DNA from: CAZEJK01 sp964512045
Lineage (GTDB): Bacteria; Acidobacteriota; Thermoanaerobaculia; Thermoanaerobaculales; Sulfomarinibacteraceae
Direction: 5' to 3'
Length of the DNA: 5,528 nucleotides
NCBI GenBank assembly: GCA_964512045.1
Contig: CAZEJK010000327.1
Span: 1 to 5,528, forward strand
The position numbers and the translations under genes were made by a program. Shown here piece after piece: positions 1-5,162 of the stretch; the stretch's first letter is position 1; the number at the start of each line of letters is the position of its first letter. The notes beneath the pieces are model-generated. The model saw only the letters and a program-made list of their open reading frames with translations, was not told the DNA's origin and searched no databases.

Positions 1-99
1 CGCCCGTGCTCATTCGCGCCCTTGCGTTCAGATCTCTGCCACGTCTGCGCAGAGCTCCAGGACTACCGACCAGCGCGGCTGCGGGCCGCGTTGGGTTGA
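1..99 (+). CDS. C-terminal end of an unidentified upstream gene (partial)
   Basis: Frame 1 is open from the first base to a TGA at 97-99 and encodes 32 residues. It contains a C-x-x-C pair (in the stretch DLCHVCAELQDYRP) and ends in RLRAALG. Third positions are about 75% G or C, as in the confirmed genes. The stop lies 80 bp ahead of the fabL start, a normal gene spacing. I do not recognise the family; the CxxC could be a metal-binding or redox pair, but that is a guess. The other two forward frames are also open here, so frame choice rests only on residue composition and on the placement of the stop. Confidence 0.35.
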   Translation, partial: RPCSFAPLRSDLCHVCAELQDYRPARLRAALG

Positions 100-179
100 A
101 CTGTTCCGGCACGTTCGTGTGTTCCGCAAGTGGGCGTACTCCCGACTCGCGAGTGGAGACGTCACGAGGAGGTCGCAGT

Positions 180-938
180 ATGGATCTGAAGCTTCGCGGT
201 CAACGGGCCCTGGTCACCGGTTCGTCACGGGGTATTGGACGGGCCATCGCTCTCTCGCTGGCAGATCTCGGCGTCGATGTGGCGATCAACTTCCTGCGCA
301 ACCGCAGGCAAGCGGAGGCGACGGCGGACGAGCTGCGGGCTCGCGGCGTCCGGGTCCTACCGGTGAAGGGAAACGTTGCCAACCCAGAGCACGTCGAGCG
401 GATCTTCAAGGAGATCGACACCGCATGGGGTGGTCTGGAGATCCTCGTCTCCAATGCAGCGTCTGGCGTCCTCAAGCCGGTGGAGGAGCTCAGCCTGCAC
501 CATTTCCACTGGACGATGGATATCAACGCTGCCGCCCTCCTTCCGCTGGCACAACGGTTTCTCCAGCTGTCCGCCAGCGGCGAGAAGAAGCTGGTCGCCG
601 TGTCCTCGCTCGGGGCCACCCGGGCGATCCAGAACTACACCGCCGTCGGCGCATCCAAGGCCGCCCTGGAGTCGATCGTCCGTCACATGGCAGCGGAGCT
701 CGCTCCTCGCGGGGTTCGCGTCAACGCCGTTTCGGCCGGCACCGTCGACACCGATGCTCTCCGCCACTTCCCCAACCGCGACGAGCTGCTCGCCGAGACC
801 GAACGACGGACGCCGGCGGGGCGCTTGCTCGATCCTCAGGACGTTGCCAACGCCGTGGTCTTTCTGTGCACCGACTTCGCCTCGATGATTCACGGTCAGA
901 CGTTGATGGTCGACGGAGGGTACTCGGTCAAGGCGTAG
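180..938 (+). CDS. fabL: Enoyl-[acyl-carrier-protein] reductase III, FabL type (NADPH-dependent SDR)
   Basis: This 252-residue short-chain dehydrogenase/reductase probably reduces trans-2-enoyl-ACP to acyl-ACP in the last step of each cytoplasmic fatty-acid elongation cycle. The cofactor loop is TGSSRGIG (residues 13-20), and basic residues R40, R42 and R43 after the second strand suit NADPH. NAASGVLKPVEEL (92-104) and N116 follow. The active site has Y153 and K160 six residues apart (Y-x6-K), the enoyl-ACP reductase arrangement, rather than the Y-x3-K of FabG; position 156 is Val. The run from the NAAS motif through DTDALRHFPNRDELL to the C-terminal GQTLMVDGG matches my recollection of Bacillus subtilis FabL (about 250 aa) closely. 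The ATG at 180 is chosen because AGGAGG (167-172) lies 7 bp upstream and it puts the Rossmann strand near the N-terminus; the frame is open further 5' without SDR-like sequence. The alternative is another SDR with divergent catalysis. Confidence 0.85.
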   Translation: MDLKLRGQRALVTGSSRGIGRAIALSLADLGVDVAINFLRNRRQAEATADELRARGVRVLPVKGNVANPEHVERIFKEIDTAWGGLEILVSNAASGVLKPVEELSLHHFHWTMDINAAALLPLAQRFLQLSASGEKKLVAVSSLGATRAIQNYTAVGASKAALESIVRHMAAELAPRGVRVNAVSAGTVDTDALRHFPNRDELLAETERRTPAGRLLDPQDVANAVVFLCTDFASMIHGQTLMVDGGYSVKA

Positions 939-1040
939 CCCGTGTCGACCCCGGGCACACTGCGGCGCGCTGCCCCGGACTCCACGAGACCCGTGCGGCG
1001 TACAGGCAAAACCCCTTCGTCGTGGGTTACAGTAGTCGCC

Positions 1041-1061
1041 GCTGCATCCACAGGCTGCAGC
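1041..1061 (+). repeat. Inverted repeat GCTGCA-N9-TGCAGC in the phosphatase leader
   Basis: A perfect 6-bp inverted repeat with a 9-nt loop (1047-1055) ends 5 nt before the Shine-Dalgarno sequence of the phosphatase gene. It could form a leader hairpin next to the ribosome site or serve as a dimeric repressor site. A 6-bp match can also arise by chance, so function is speculative. Confidence 0.3.
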
Positions 1062-1066
1062 TTCCC

Positions 1067-1073
1067 GAGGAGG
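1067..1073 (+). promoter_or_regulatory. Ribosome binding site that sets the GTG start at 1079
   Basis: GAGGAGG lies 5 nt before GTG at 1079-1081. The frame is open far upstream through DNA that codes for FabL in another frame, so this strong Shine-Dalgarno match is what fixes the start. The first residues after it (IDAAITAAHAAGEIL) also fit the N-terminal helix of the phosphatase family. Confidence 0.75.
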
Positions 1074-1078
1074 TTTGT

Positions 1079-1852
1079 GTGATCGACGCTGCAATCACGG
1101 CGGCCCACGCGGCGGGCGAGATCCTGCGCACCCGCCCGGCCCATCGAGTCAGTCACAAGGGGGCGGTCGATCTCGTAACGGAGATCGATCTGAGGTGTGA
1201 GGCCGCGGTCCGGGAGGTACTGGAGACAGCAACGCCCGGTGTGCCGATCCTCGCCGAGGAAGGTGGCGGGGCCTGGTCTGCCTCGACGCGCTGGATCGTC
1301 GATCCGCTCGATGGGACGACCAACTTCGTCCACGGCTTCCCGTTCTACTGTGTCTCGATCGCTCTCGAGGAGGCTGGCGAGCTGACTCTCGGAGTGCTAT
1401 ATGACCCGGTCCGCGATCGGACGTTCACGGCCGAGCGAGGTCACGGGGCCGCGGTCGATGGCCAGCGACTTCAGGTCTCCGACTGCCGATCCCTCGACAA
1501 CGCGCTGATCGCTTCTGGCTTCGCCTACGATCGCCGTGAGCGTGCCGCGGAGTACCTCGCATTCGTGCAGCGGATCCTGGAGCGCAGCCAGGGCTTTCGT
1601 CGCTGCGGCTCCGCTGCGATGGACCTCGCAATGGTGGCCACCGGGCAGATCGACGGCTACTGGGAGTTCAACCTCAAGCCATGGGACGTGGCCGCCGGAG
1701 CGCTGCTCGTCTCGGAGGCTGGAGGACGGATCGGCGCCATCGGCGGTGGTCCTCTCGACATCAACGCACCGCAGGCGCTGGCATCCAACGGTCACATCCA
1801 CGCTGAGCTCGAAGGCGTGCTCGCCGACCTGCTGGATGGCGCACCGGTGTAG
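1079..1852 (+). CDS. Inositol monophosphatase family protein (SuhB-like)
   Basis: This 257-residue Mg2+-dependent phosphatase likely hydrolyses inositol-1-phosphate or related sugar phosphates in the cytoplasm. Family metal ligands are visible: E60 in the LAEEGG turn, D75, L77 and D78 in DPLDGTTNF (75-83), and D203 in WDVAAG (202-207). GSAAMDLAMVATGQIDGYWE (177-196) is the usual segment ahead of the last motif. The TTNF after DPLDG favours inositol-monophosphatase/SuhB members over the HisN type of histidinol-phosphatase, which usually has TKSF, but substrate cannot be settled from sequence. Length is normal (about 260-270 aa), and translation begins at GTG with a strong Shine-Dalgarno sequence. 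It ends 9 bp before the sixA-like ATG, suggesting a shared transcript. In E. coli SuhB also binds the transcription machinery; nothing here shows whether this protein does. Confidence 0.9.
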   Translation: MIDAAITAAHAAGEILRTRPAHRVSHKGAVDLVTEIDLRCEAAVREVLETATPGVPILAEEGGGAWSASTRWIVDPLDGTTNFVHGFPFYCVSIALEEAGELTLGVLYDPVRDRTFTAERGHGAAVDGQRLQVSDCRSLDNALIASGFAYDRRERAAEYLAFVQRILERSQGFRRCGSAAMDLAMVATGQIDGYWEFNLKPWDVAAGALLVSEAGGRIGAIGGGPLDINAPQALASNGHIHAELEGVLADLLDGAPV

Positions 1853-1861
1853 GATGCCGCC

Positions 1862-2374
1862 ATGAAAGCAGCACGCCACCTCGAGCTCTACCTGCTCCGA
1901 CACGGCAAGTCCGATTGGGACACCGAGCTCGGTCACGATCACGACCGTCCACTGGCGCCGCGGGGGGAACGCGACGCCGATGCTCTCGGCCTGTTCTTCG
2001 AGCGGACCGGACGGGTGCCCGACCGCATCCTCACGTCATCGGCCGTCCGCGCCCGAACGACAGTCGAGAGGGCATGCACCTCAGGCCGCTGGTCGTCCGC
2101 TGTGGAGGTCCTCGAGCCACTGTACGGCGCCGACCCATCCGAGGTCATCGCGCAGATCCGACGGCACGCTCGCGGTGCCAGCCGTCTGATGGTGGCAGGC
2201 CACGAACCCACGACCTCCGAGCTCGTCAGTCTGCTCATCGGAGGCGGCGCCTTCCGCGTCCCGACGGCTACCGTTGCAGCTCTGCGCCTGTCGGTCGACG
2301 ACTGGTCCGATCTTCAGTTCAGCGTCGCAACGTTGGAGTGGCTTTTGATCCCCAAGCTTCTGAAGGCGTTGTAG
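1862..2374 (+). CDS. sixA: SixA-type phosphohistidine phosphatase (histidine phosphatase superfamily)
   Basis: This 170-residue protein belongs to the histidine phosphatase (phosphoglycerate-mutase-like) superfamily. The catalytic motif is LRHGKSDW (12-19), with R13 and the phospho-accepting H14. DRPLAPRGERDA (28-39), the SSAVRARTT segment (59-67) and the second catalytic histidine H114 in VAGHEPTTSEL follow in the order typical of SixA. SixA in E. coli removes phosphate from histidine, first described on ArcB and later linked to the nitrogen phosphotransferase system; the target here is unknown. Its short length, without the insertions of larger mutases, supports the SixA group. The start ATG has only a weak AGGA (1851-1854) that overlaps the TAG of the preceding gene, so translational coupling to the phosphatase is likely. 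No partner kinase or PTS gene is in view. Confidence 0.82.
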   Translation: MKAARHLELYLLRHGKSDWDTELGHDHDRPLAPRGERDADALGLFFERTGRVPDRILTSSAVRARTTVERACTSGRWSSAVEVLEPLYGADPSEVIAQIRRHARGASRLMVAGHEPTTSELVSLLIGGGAFRVPTATVAALRLSVDDWSDLQFSVATLEWLLIPKLLKAL

Positions 2375-2431
2375 CGGTTGTGGAAGCACACGCTCCGAAG
2401 CATCTCCTGGTTGCTGCCCACGCCGACGTTC

Positions 2432-2452
2432 GGGGTCGAGGAGGTCGATCCC
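2432..2452 (+). terminator. Hairpin between convergent genes, candidate terminator
   Basis: GGGGTCGA (2432-2439) and TCGATCCC (2445-2452) form an 8-bp stem, with one G-U pair on the plus-strand RNA and a 5-nt loop GGAGG. It lies 58 nt after the sixA stop and 4 nt after the stop of the minus-strand gene, so it could act in both directions. On the minus-strand RNA the G-U pair becomes an A-C mismatch, so the plus direction is favoured. No T-run follows on either strand, so it is not a classical intrinsic terminator. The remainder of 2375-2455 shows no gene. Confidence 0.4.
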
Positions 2453-2455
2453 ATC

Positions 2456-2836
2456 TCACGCCACGTCACGCACGCTGATGACATACCGGACCTCTCCGTC
2501 CTCACCCTGATGCGCCGAGACCCTTGCACCGGCATCGACCATCGATTGTGCCAGGTACATGACCCGACCCTGCCAGCAGGTCTCACATCGGAAGCTCTCC
2601 CCATCCCAACGCTCCGGAGCCGGCTCGATCGGAGTGGCGGGATCGCACGGGCAGCTCAGCTCATGCTCCTCGCCACCCGCGGCCACAAGAACCCGTGTCA
2701 TCGCGCGCTCCATCAGCTCGTCCATCCGATCAGCGAAGCGACGTGCCACTGCCTGGGCTCGCATCAACCAACCATGCGTCTGGCGAACAGTGTCGACTCC
2801 GGTCACAGTCCCGTTGTCGGCAATCTCGTACTCCAT
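2456..2836 (-). CDS. Hypothetical protein with a CxC...CxxC putative metal-binding site
   Basis: I do not recognise this 126-residue protein. From the ATG at 2836 it begins MEYEIADNGTVTG, followed by a helical, charged segment (about 17-52, RAQAVARRFADRMDELMERA), then four cysteines: C62 and C64 in SCPC, C84 and C87 in CETC. These are 19 residues apart and fit a zinc-ribbon-like knuckle. A short C-terminal part ends in GEVRYVISVRDVA. No signal peptide or membrane segment is seen, so it is probably cytoplasmic. The frame is open to a TTG at 2902 (148 aa), but that start has no Shine-Dalgarno sequence, whereas the ATG has GGAGG 4 nt upstream. It lies downstream of the VWA gene on the same strand with a 159-bp gap, so it may have its own promoter (see the CRP-like site). 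Plausible residue composition supports a real gene; function is unknown. Confidence 0.65.
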   Translation of the reverse strand: MEYEIADNGTVTGVDTVRQTHGWLMRAQAVARRFADRMDELMERAMTRVLVAAGGEEHELSCPCDPATPIEPAPERWDGESFRCETCWQGRVMYLAQSMVDAGARVSAHQGEDGEVRYVISVRDVA

Positions 2837-2840
2837 CAGT

Positions 2841-2845
2841 CCTCC
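2841..2845 (-). promoter_or_regulatory. Ribosome binding site that sets the ATG start at 2836
   Basis: On the minus strand GGAGG is followed by ACTG and then ATG. The spacing of 4 nt is slightly short but usable. It is the only good Shine-Dalgarno match near the possible starts of this frame, and so favours the 126-residue product over the longer TTG-initiated one. Confidence 0.6.
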
Positions 2846-2949
2846 ATCGTCGACGAGCTCGGCACTCGCCGGATGAGCCAGCTCCTCCCCCAATGTCGTC
2901 AATCAACAGCTCGAGGCCGCGGAGAATTGCACACAACTGCCTCGTGAGC

Positions 2950-2965
2950 TGTGACCGCTGTCACA
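2950..2965 (-). promoter_or_regulatory. CRP/FNR-family-like operator palindrome TGTGA-N6-TCACA
   Basis: The site reads TGTGACCGCTGTCACA on the plus strand and matches the CRP core (TGTGA, six bases, TCACA) exactly. It lies 31 nt past the VWA stop and 113 bp ahead of the ATG of the four-cysteine gene. About 40 bp downstream of its centre on the minus strand is where a start site would fall if TGCAAT (2931-2926, 4 of 6 matches to the -10 consensus) were used, the spacing of class II CRP promoters. The same bases also form a 6-bp hairpin with a 4-nt loop, so a terminator role for the VWA transcript is the main alternative. No regulator gene is in the window. Confidence 0.35.
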
Positions 2966-2971
2966 TGCTTC

Positions 2972-2986
2972 TGCCGCATCTCGGCA
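2972..2986 (-). terminator. Small hairpin just after the VWA stop
   Basis: TGCCG (2972-2976) and CGGCA (2982-2986) pair around a 5-nt loop, beginning about 10 nt after the TAG of the VWA gene. With the palindrome at 2950-2965 it makes two hairpins in a row, which could end the transcript. The stem is short and no U-run follows, so support is weak. Confidence 0.25.
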
Positions 2987-2995
2987 TGCGAGGCG

Positions 2996-3703
2996 CTATC
3001 TCCCCGGGTAGTAGCCAGAGATGGTCTGTGCCTCCAGACCCTCCCGGTCGACCGTGACCTCGATCGATCGGAACGTCTCCGGATCGCCTGCGGGTGAACG
3101 GTACGACAACAGATACTGTGCCCTCAGAAGCTCCTCAACTCGCGCGTACACCGCCTCCAGCTCCTCTACGTTCTTCGGGAAGAACGCCTCTCCTCCGGTC
3201 GAGGCGGCCAGCTCCTTGAGACGCGCACGGACGAACCAATCCAGTGCGCCGATCCGAAAGCCGATAGGAAACACTGGCACCCGAACCGTCTGTGCGTATC
3301 GGAACGTCGTGGGCCAACCCGTGCGCGAGGTGGTGTCGTCGCCATCCGTCAGGACAACCAGTGCCTGTCGACCGCGGCGTCCTCGAAACTGCTCCAGTGA
3401 CTCAACCAGCGCGTCGTGCAACGACGTGCCGCCTTCTGGTACCTCTCCATGCAACGCTCTCAGCAACAGATCAGTGCTTCCAGTCCAGCTGACGCGCACC
3501 TCCGGCTCCCACGCGAACGTCACAAGCGTGACCGCATCTCCGGCGCGCAAGAGCTCCTCTGCAAAGCCCACCACCGCCTCGCGAACCGACGCGATATGCT
3601 CCACCATGGAGCCCGAGAGATCCACGGCCAACCCCAGGGACAGCGGCAGCTCTGCAGTCGTGCCAAAGCCATCCAGCTCCACCTCCTGGCCGTCCTCGAG
3701 CAC
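2996..3703 (-). CDS. VWA domain, C-terminal part of the frameshifted secreted protein
   Basis: This 235-residue frame holds the von Willebrand factor A domain and C-terminus of the same protein as the 4805-3471 frame. From the GTG at 3703 it starts VLEDGQEVELDGF, the end of the family's linker block, and then shows a complete metal-ion-dependent adhesion site: DLSGS (28-32), T93 in GGTSLHDAL and D120 in LTDGDDTTS. The rest (ELAASTGGEAFFPKNVEEL, YLLSYRSP, YYPGR end) is typical of VWFA-related acidobacterial proteins. The frame is open upstream to 3751 and encodes RGAPVAGLAQDAFT before the GTG, residues that belong to the family block, so 3703 is very unlikely to be a true start. No convincing Shine-Dalgarno sequence precedes it. 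If the shift is real, this piece would be untranslated or poorly made; if it is a sequence error, it is the tail of a protein of about 603 aa. Confidence 0.8.
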   Translation of the reverse strand: MLEDGQEVELDGFGTTAELPLSLGLAVDLSGSMVEHIASVREAVVGFAEELLRAGDAVTLVTFAWEPEVRVSWTGSTDLLLRALHGEVPEGGTSLHDALVESLEQFRGRRGRQALVVLTDGDDTTSRTGWPTTFRYAQTVRVPVFPIGFRIGALDWFVRARLKELAASTGGEAFFPKNVEELEAVYARVEELLRAQYLLSYRSPAGDPETFRSIEVTVDREGLEAQTISGYYPGR

Positions 3704-4805
3704 CGTGAACGCATCCTGCGCCAGCCCGGCGACCGGAGCACCCCTCGTCGATCACGACCACCGACAGCTGGACCAGCTCCACGTCCACCTCGTCGAAGAA
3801 CATCCCCTCCTGCAACGGAACGACCGCGTCGCCGCGCGCTCCGCCCACTGCGGCGGCGGACGCCGCCAGCACCGAGGCGCTCTCCAGGCGTTCCACGTCA
3901 ATCTCCACGACGCACGGGCACTCCGTCCAGCGAGCAACCGTCGCGTCATCCAAAGACAGCGTCACCTCGGCCAGCTCCTGGGCACCCGTCACCGCCACTG
4001 TCACGCCTCGGCGGCCTTGGGTGATCGTGCTTTCGGGCGCCAGCAGGATCTGAACGCCCAGGCTGCCTGAGCCCGCATTGAGAACCACTGCGTCTTCACC
4101 GACCAGCCGACCCGCACCGTCCCACGCTGTCGCTCGAACGGTGGTCCGGCGCTGAATCTGGCCCAGCGGGACCGATACGGTCCATGGCGGTCGGTTGCGC
4201 ACGAGCTCAGGAGTGCCGTTGATGGCAAACTCCACACGAACCACTGCATCCGGCGCCTCGAGCTCCAGCTGGAGCGCACCAATACCTCCCGTCTTGTCCG
4301 GCTTCAGAAACCGGACCCCTCCCACATGTGCCGGCTCAGCCGCAAGCGCACGGGCATCCGGCGGGGCATCCGGTGACGGCTCGAACCGATCCGAGGACTC
4401 CGTTACCACAACATCCGACGACCACGCTCCCACCGCGCTGCCGTCAAGAGCTGCCAGCCGCACCGACAACCTCGCCGCACCGACGGGCCACTCGCGATAC
4501 AGCATCAGCGACCCGTCAAGGGCGAGCGGCACGACCGTCGAGGCGTGATCGAGCACCTCCCCGTCACGACTCAGCGTCAGCTCGACGGCGACGCGCTCGC
4601 CGAGCAGATCGCGGTGCTCCGGCGCCACCTGGACACCTACCGCCGTCACGGTGCCGTCGGCACCCTGCCCGAGCGACTCGGACTCGACGCGAACGCCCAC
4701 CACCTCGGGGGGCTCCTGAGCATGAGCACCTGTGGTCCACAGCGGCACCACGCTGAGCACCGTTACCACGAGCCTTGCAAACCTTCGCAGCTTGATCGGG
4801 TTCAC
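3471..4805 (-). CDS. Secreted VWA-family protein, N-terminal part, frame lost near residue 354
   Basis: The frame has 444 codons, of which about 354 look authentic (4805 to about 3744). An N-terminal signal peptide is clear: KLRR, hydrophobic core 12-23 and a likely cut after AHA (29), so the product is probably exported. Residues 30-160 are strand-rich and unassigned. About 162-245 form an Ig-like module (VRVEFAING at 189-197, RPPWTVSVPLG, RATAWDGAGRLVGED). About 247-300 look like a further beta domain and include ECPC (295-298). DVELVQLSVVVID (341-353) is the strand that normally leads into the VWA region. After E354 the reading turns into Gly/Arg/Cys-rich sequence unlike the rest, and the proper continuation is in the next frame. 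GTG is chosen as start because a near-perfect Shine-Dalgarno sequence precedes it. Proteins of this family are abundant in Acidobacteria, and their role is unknown. Confidence 0.8.
   Translation of the reverse strand: MNPIKLRRFARLVVTVLSVVPLWTTGAHAQEPPEVVGVRVESESLGQGADGTVTAVGVQVAPEHRDLLGERVAVELTLSRDGEVLDHASTVVPLALDGSLMLYREWPVGAARLSVRLAALDGSAVGAWSSDVVVTESSDRFEPSPDAPPDARALAAEPAHVGGVRFLKPDKTGGIGALQLELEAPDAVVRVEFAINGTPELVRNRPPWTVSVPLGQIQRRTTVRATAWDGAGRLVGEDAVVLNAGSGSLGVQILLAPESTITQGRRGVTVAVTGAQELAEVTLSLDDATVARWTECPCVVEIDVERLESASVLAASAAAVGGARGDAVVPLQEGMFFDEVDVELVQLSVVVIDEGCSGRRAGAGCVHGARGRPGGGAGWLWHDCRAAAVPGVGRGSLGLHGGAYRVGSRGGGGLCRGALARRRCGHACDVRVGAGGARQLDWKH
3741..3751 (-). other. Frameshift junction in the VWA gene
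   Basis: Upstream of this point the frame reads VELVQLSVVVIDE, and downstream the next frame reads RGAPVAGLAQDAFTVLEDG. Together they make the continuous family block. The minus-strand bases at the junction are GACGAGGGGTGCT. Restoring two bases (CG after GAG) would give D-E-R-G-A-P-V without a break; removing one G would give D-R-G-A-P-V. The downstream frame has a TGA at 3754-3752, which bounds the shift to a few codons. I cannot tell a true mutation from a sequencing or assembly error. Confidence 0.85.
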
Positions 4806-4806
4806 T

Positions 4807-4816
4807 GATCACCTCC
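4807..4816 (-). promoter_or_regulatory. Near-perfect Shine-Dalgarno ahead of the GTG start of the VWA gene
   Basis: The minus strand carries GGAGGTGATC, ten bases complementary to the 3' end of typical bacterial 16S rRNA, with GGAGG 6 nt from the GTG at 4805-4803. It fixes the start just ahead of a clean signal peptide and suggests efficient initiation. Confidence 0.8.
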
Positions 4817-5162
4817 GCATGCCACTCTCGGCACCTTGCCCCGCACGAGCAACGCAACGAGCTGCCGCCAGATTGCCAACCCGGCCGCGGACCGCAACCG
4901 AAGTGGTGCTCCGATGGCACCGTCCCCATGGCCGCGCAGCTGTCAGCGATGCGACGTTGGCGTTGAGCTCCCCGACCCAACCAGTCTCACTGGCAGAGGT
5001 GAGGGCTCGCGCAGAAATAGCACCAACGTCTCGCCTCTCACCTGCACCACAGCCCGGTGTTGGACCCGGATCTGACCCCGGTCCCGGTCCCGCCGGCAGG
5101 AGACCGGCTATCAGGCCCCCGGCGATCGTCCACCGCTTCCTCGCTGCTCCGGTCTTCAGTCG
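4817..5162 (-). other. Spacer of about 350 bp without a convincing gene
   Basis: It lies between the stop of the edge gene (5163) and the VWA start, both on the minus strand, so it should hold the 3' end of one transcript and the promoter of the next. I found no good -35/-10 pair, tRNA or long plausible frame. A short minus-strand frame (about 5049-4947, roughly 35 codons) has no clear ribosome site. Small features are a tandem CCCGGT repeat (5077-5088), AGGTGAG/CTCACCT (4997-5003 with 5037-5043) and GACGTTGG/CCAACGTC (4953-4960 with 5023-5030). These are within chance for GC-rich DNA. Confidence 0.5.
5101..5155 (-). terminator. Long stem-loop after the edge gene, possible terminator
   Basis: AGACCGG (5101-5107) and CCGGTCT (5149-5155) form a perfect 7-bp outer stem that begins 8 nt after the stop of the minus-strand gene. 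On the minus-strand RNA an inner CGGTG/CGCCG stem can form inside the 41-nt loop. There is no U-run, so it is only a candidate for transcript end or mRNA 3' protection. Confidence 0.25.

Larger units (their letters stand above)
939..1078 (+). other. Spacer between fabL and the phosphatase gene, with two inverted repeats
   Basis: No gene is apparent in these 140 bp. Just after the fabL stop, CCGGG (951-955) can pair with CCCGG (974-978) around an inner GCG/CGC stem (962-964 with 968-970). This is a possible attenuator, but it has no T-run and GC-rich DNA gives such pairings easily. A second, cleaner repeat at 1041-1061 is listed separately. TACAGT (1028-1033) matches the -10 consensus at 4 of 6 positions but has no convincing -35, so I cannot say whether the downstream genes have their own promoter. 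Confidence 0.35.

Noticed and set aside
6..179. 5' extension of the fabL frame by 58 codons
   Set aside because: The extension is Arg/Ser/Gly-rich without SDR features, and AGGAGG 7 bp before the ATG at 180 marks the real start.
119..1078. Long open frame running from inside fabL into the phosphatase gene
   Set aside because: Over fabL it is an Arg/Ser-rich out-of-frame reading; only the part from the GTG at 1079 shows phosphatase sequence.
2837..2902. TTG start at 2902 for the four-cysteine gene
   Set aside because: No Shine-Dalgarno sequence precedes it, whereas the ATG at 2836 has GGAGG upstream.
2926..2942. Sigma-54-like promoter on the minus strand (GG...GC)
   Set aside because: The spacing between GG and GC is 9 rather than the required 10, and the flanking bases do not match well.
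2378..2947. Plus-strand frame of 189 codons opposite the four-cysteine gene
   Set aside because: No ribosome site and a Ser/His/Pro-rich composition unlike the neighbours; the minus frame has a coherent protein and Shine-Dalgarno sequence.
3741..3751. Programmed ribosomal frameshift in the VWA gene
   Set aside because: The shift needed is +1 or -2, with no recognisable slippery site or stimulatory stop codon; an indel or sequencing error is simpler.
3021..4070. Plus-strand frame of 349 codons opposite the VWA gene
   Set aside because: Low-complexity Ser/Arg/Pro/Thr sequence, antisense to conserved VWA domain motifs; typical shadow in high-GC DNA.
4953..5030. 8-bp inverted repeat GACGTTGG / CCAACGTC, 62 bp apart
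   Set aside because: About one such pair is expected by chance in a 350-bp stretch, and no mobile-element features accompany it.
4947..5049. Small minus-strand frame of about 35 codons in the spacer (begins near GTG 5049)
   Set aside because: No clear ribosome site, no recognisable motif, and short enough to be chance.
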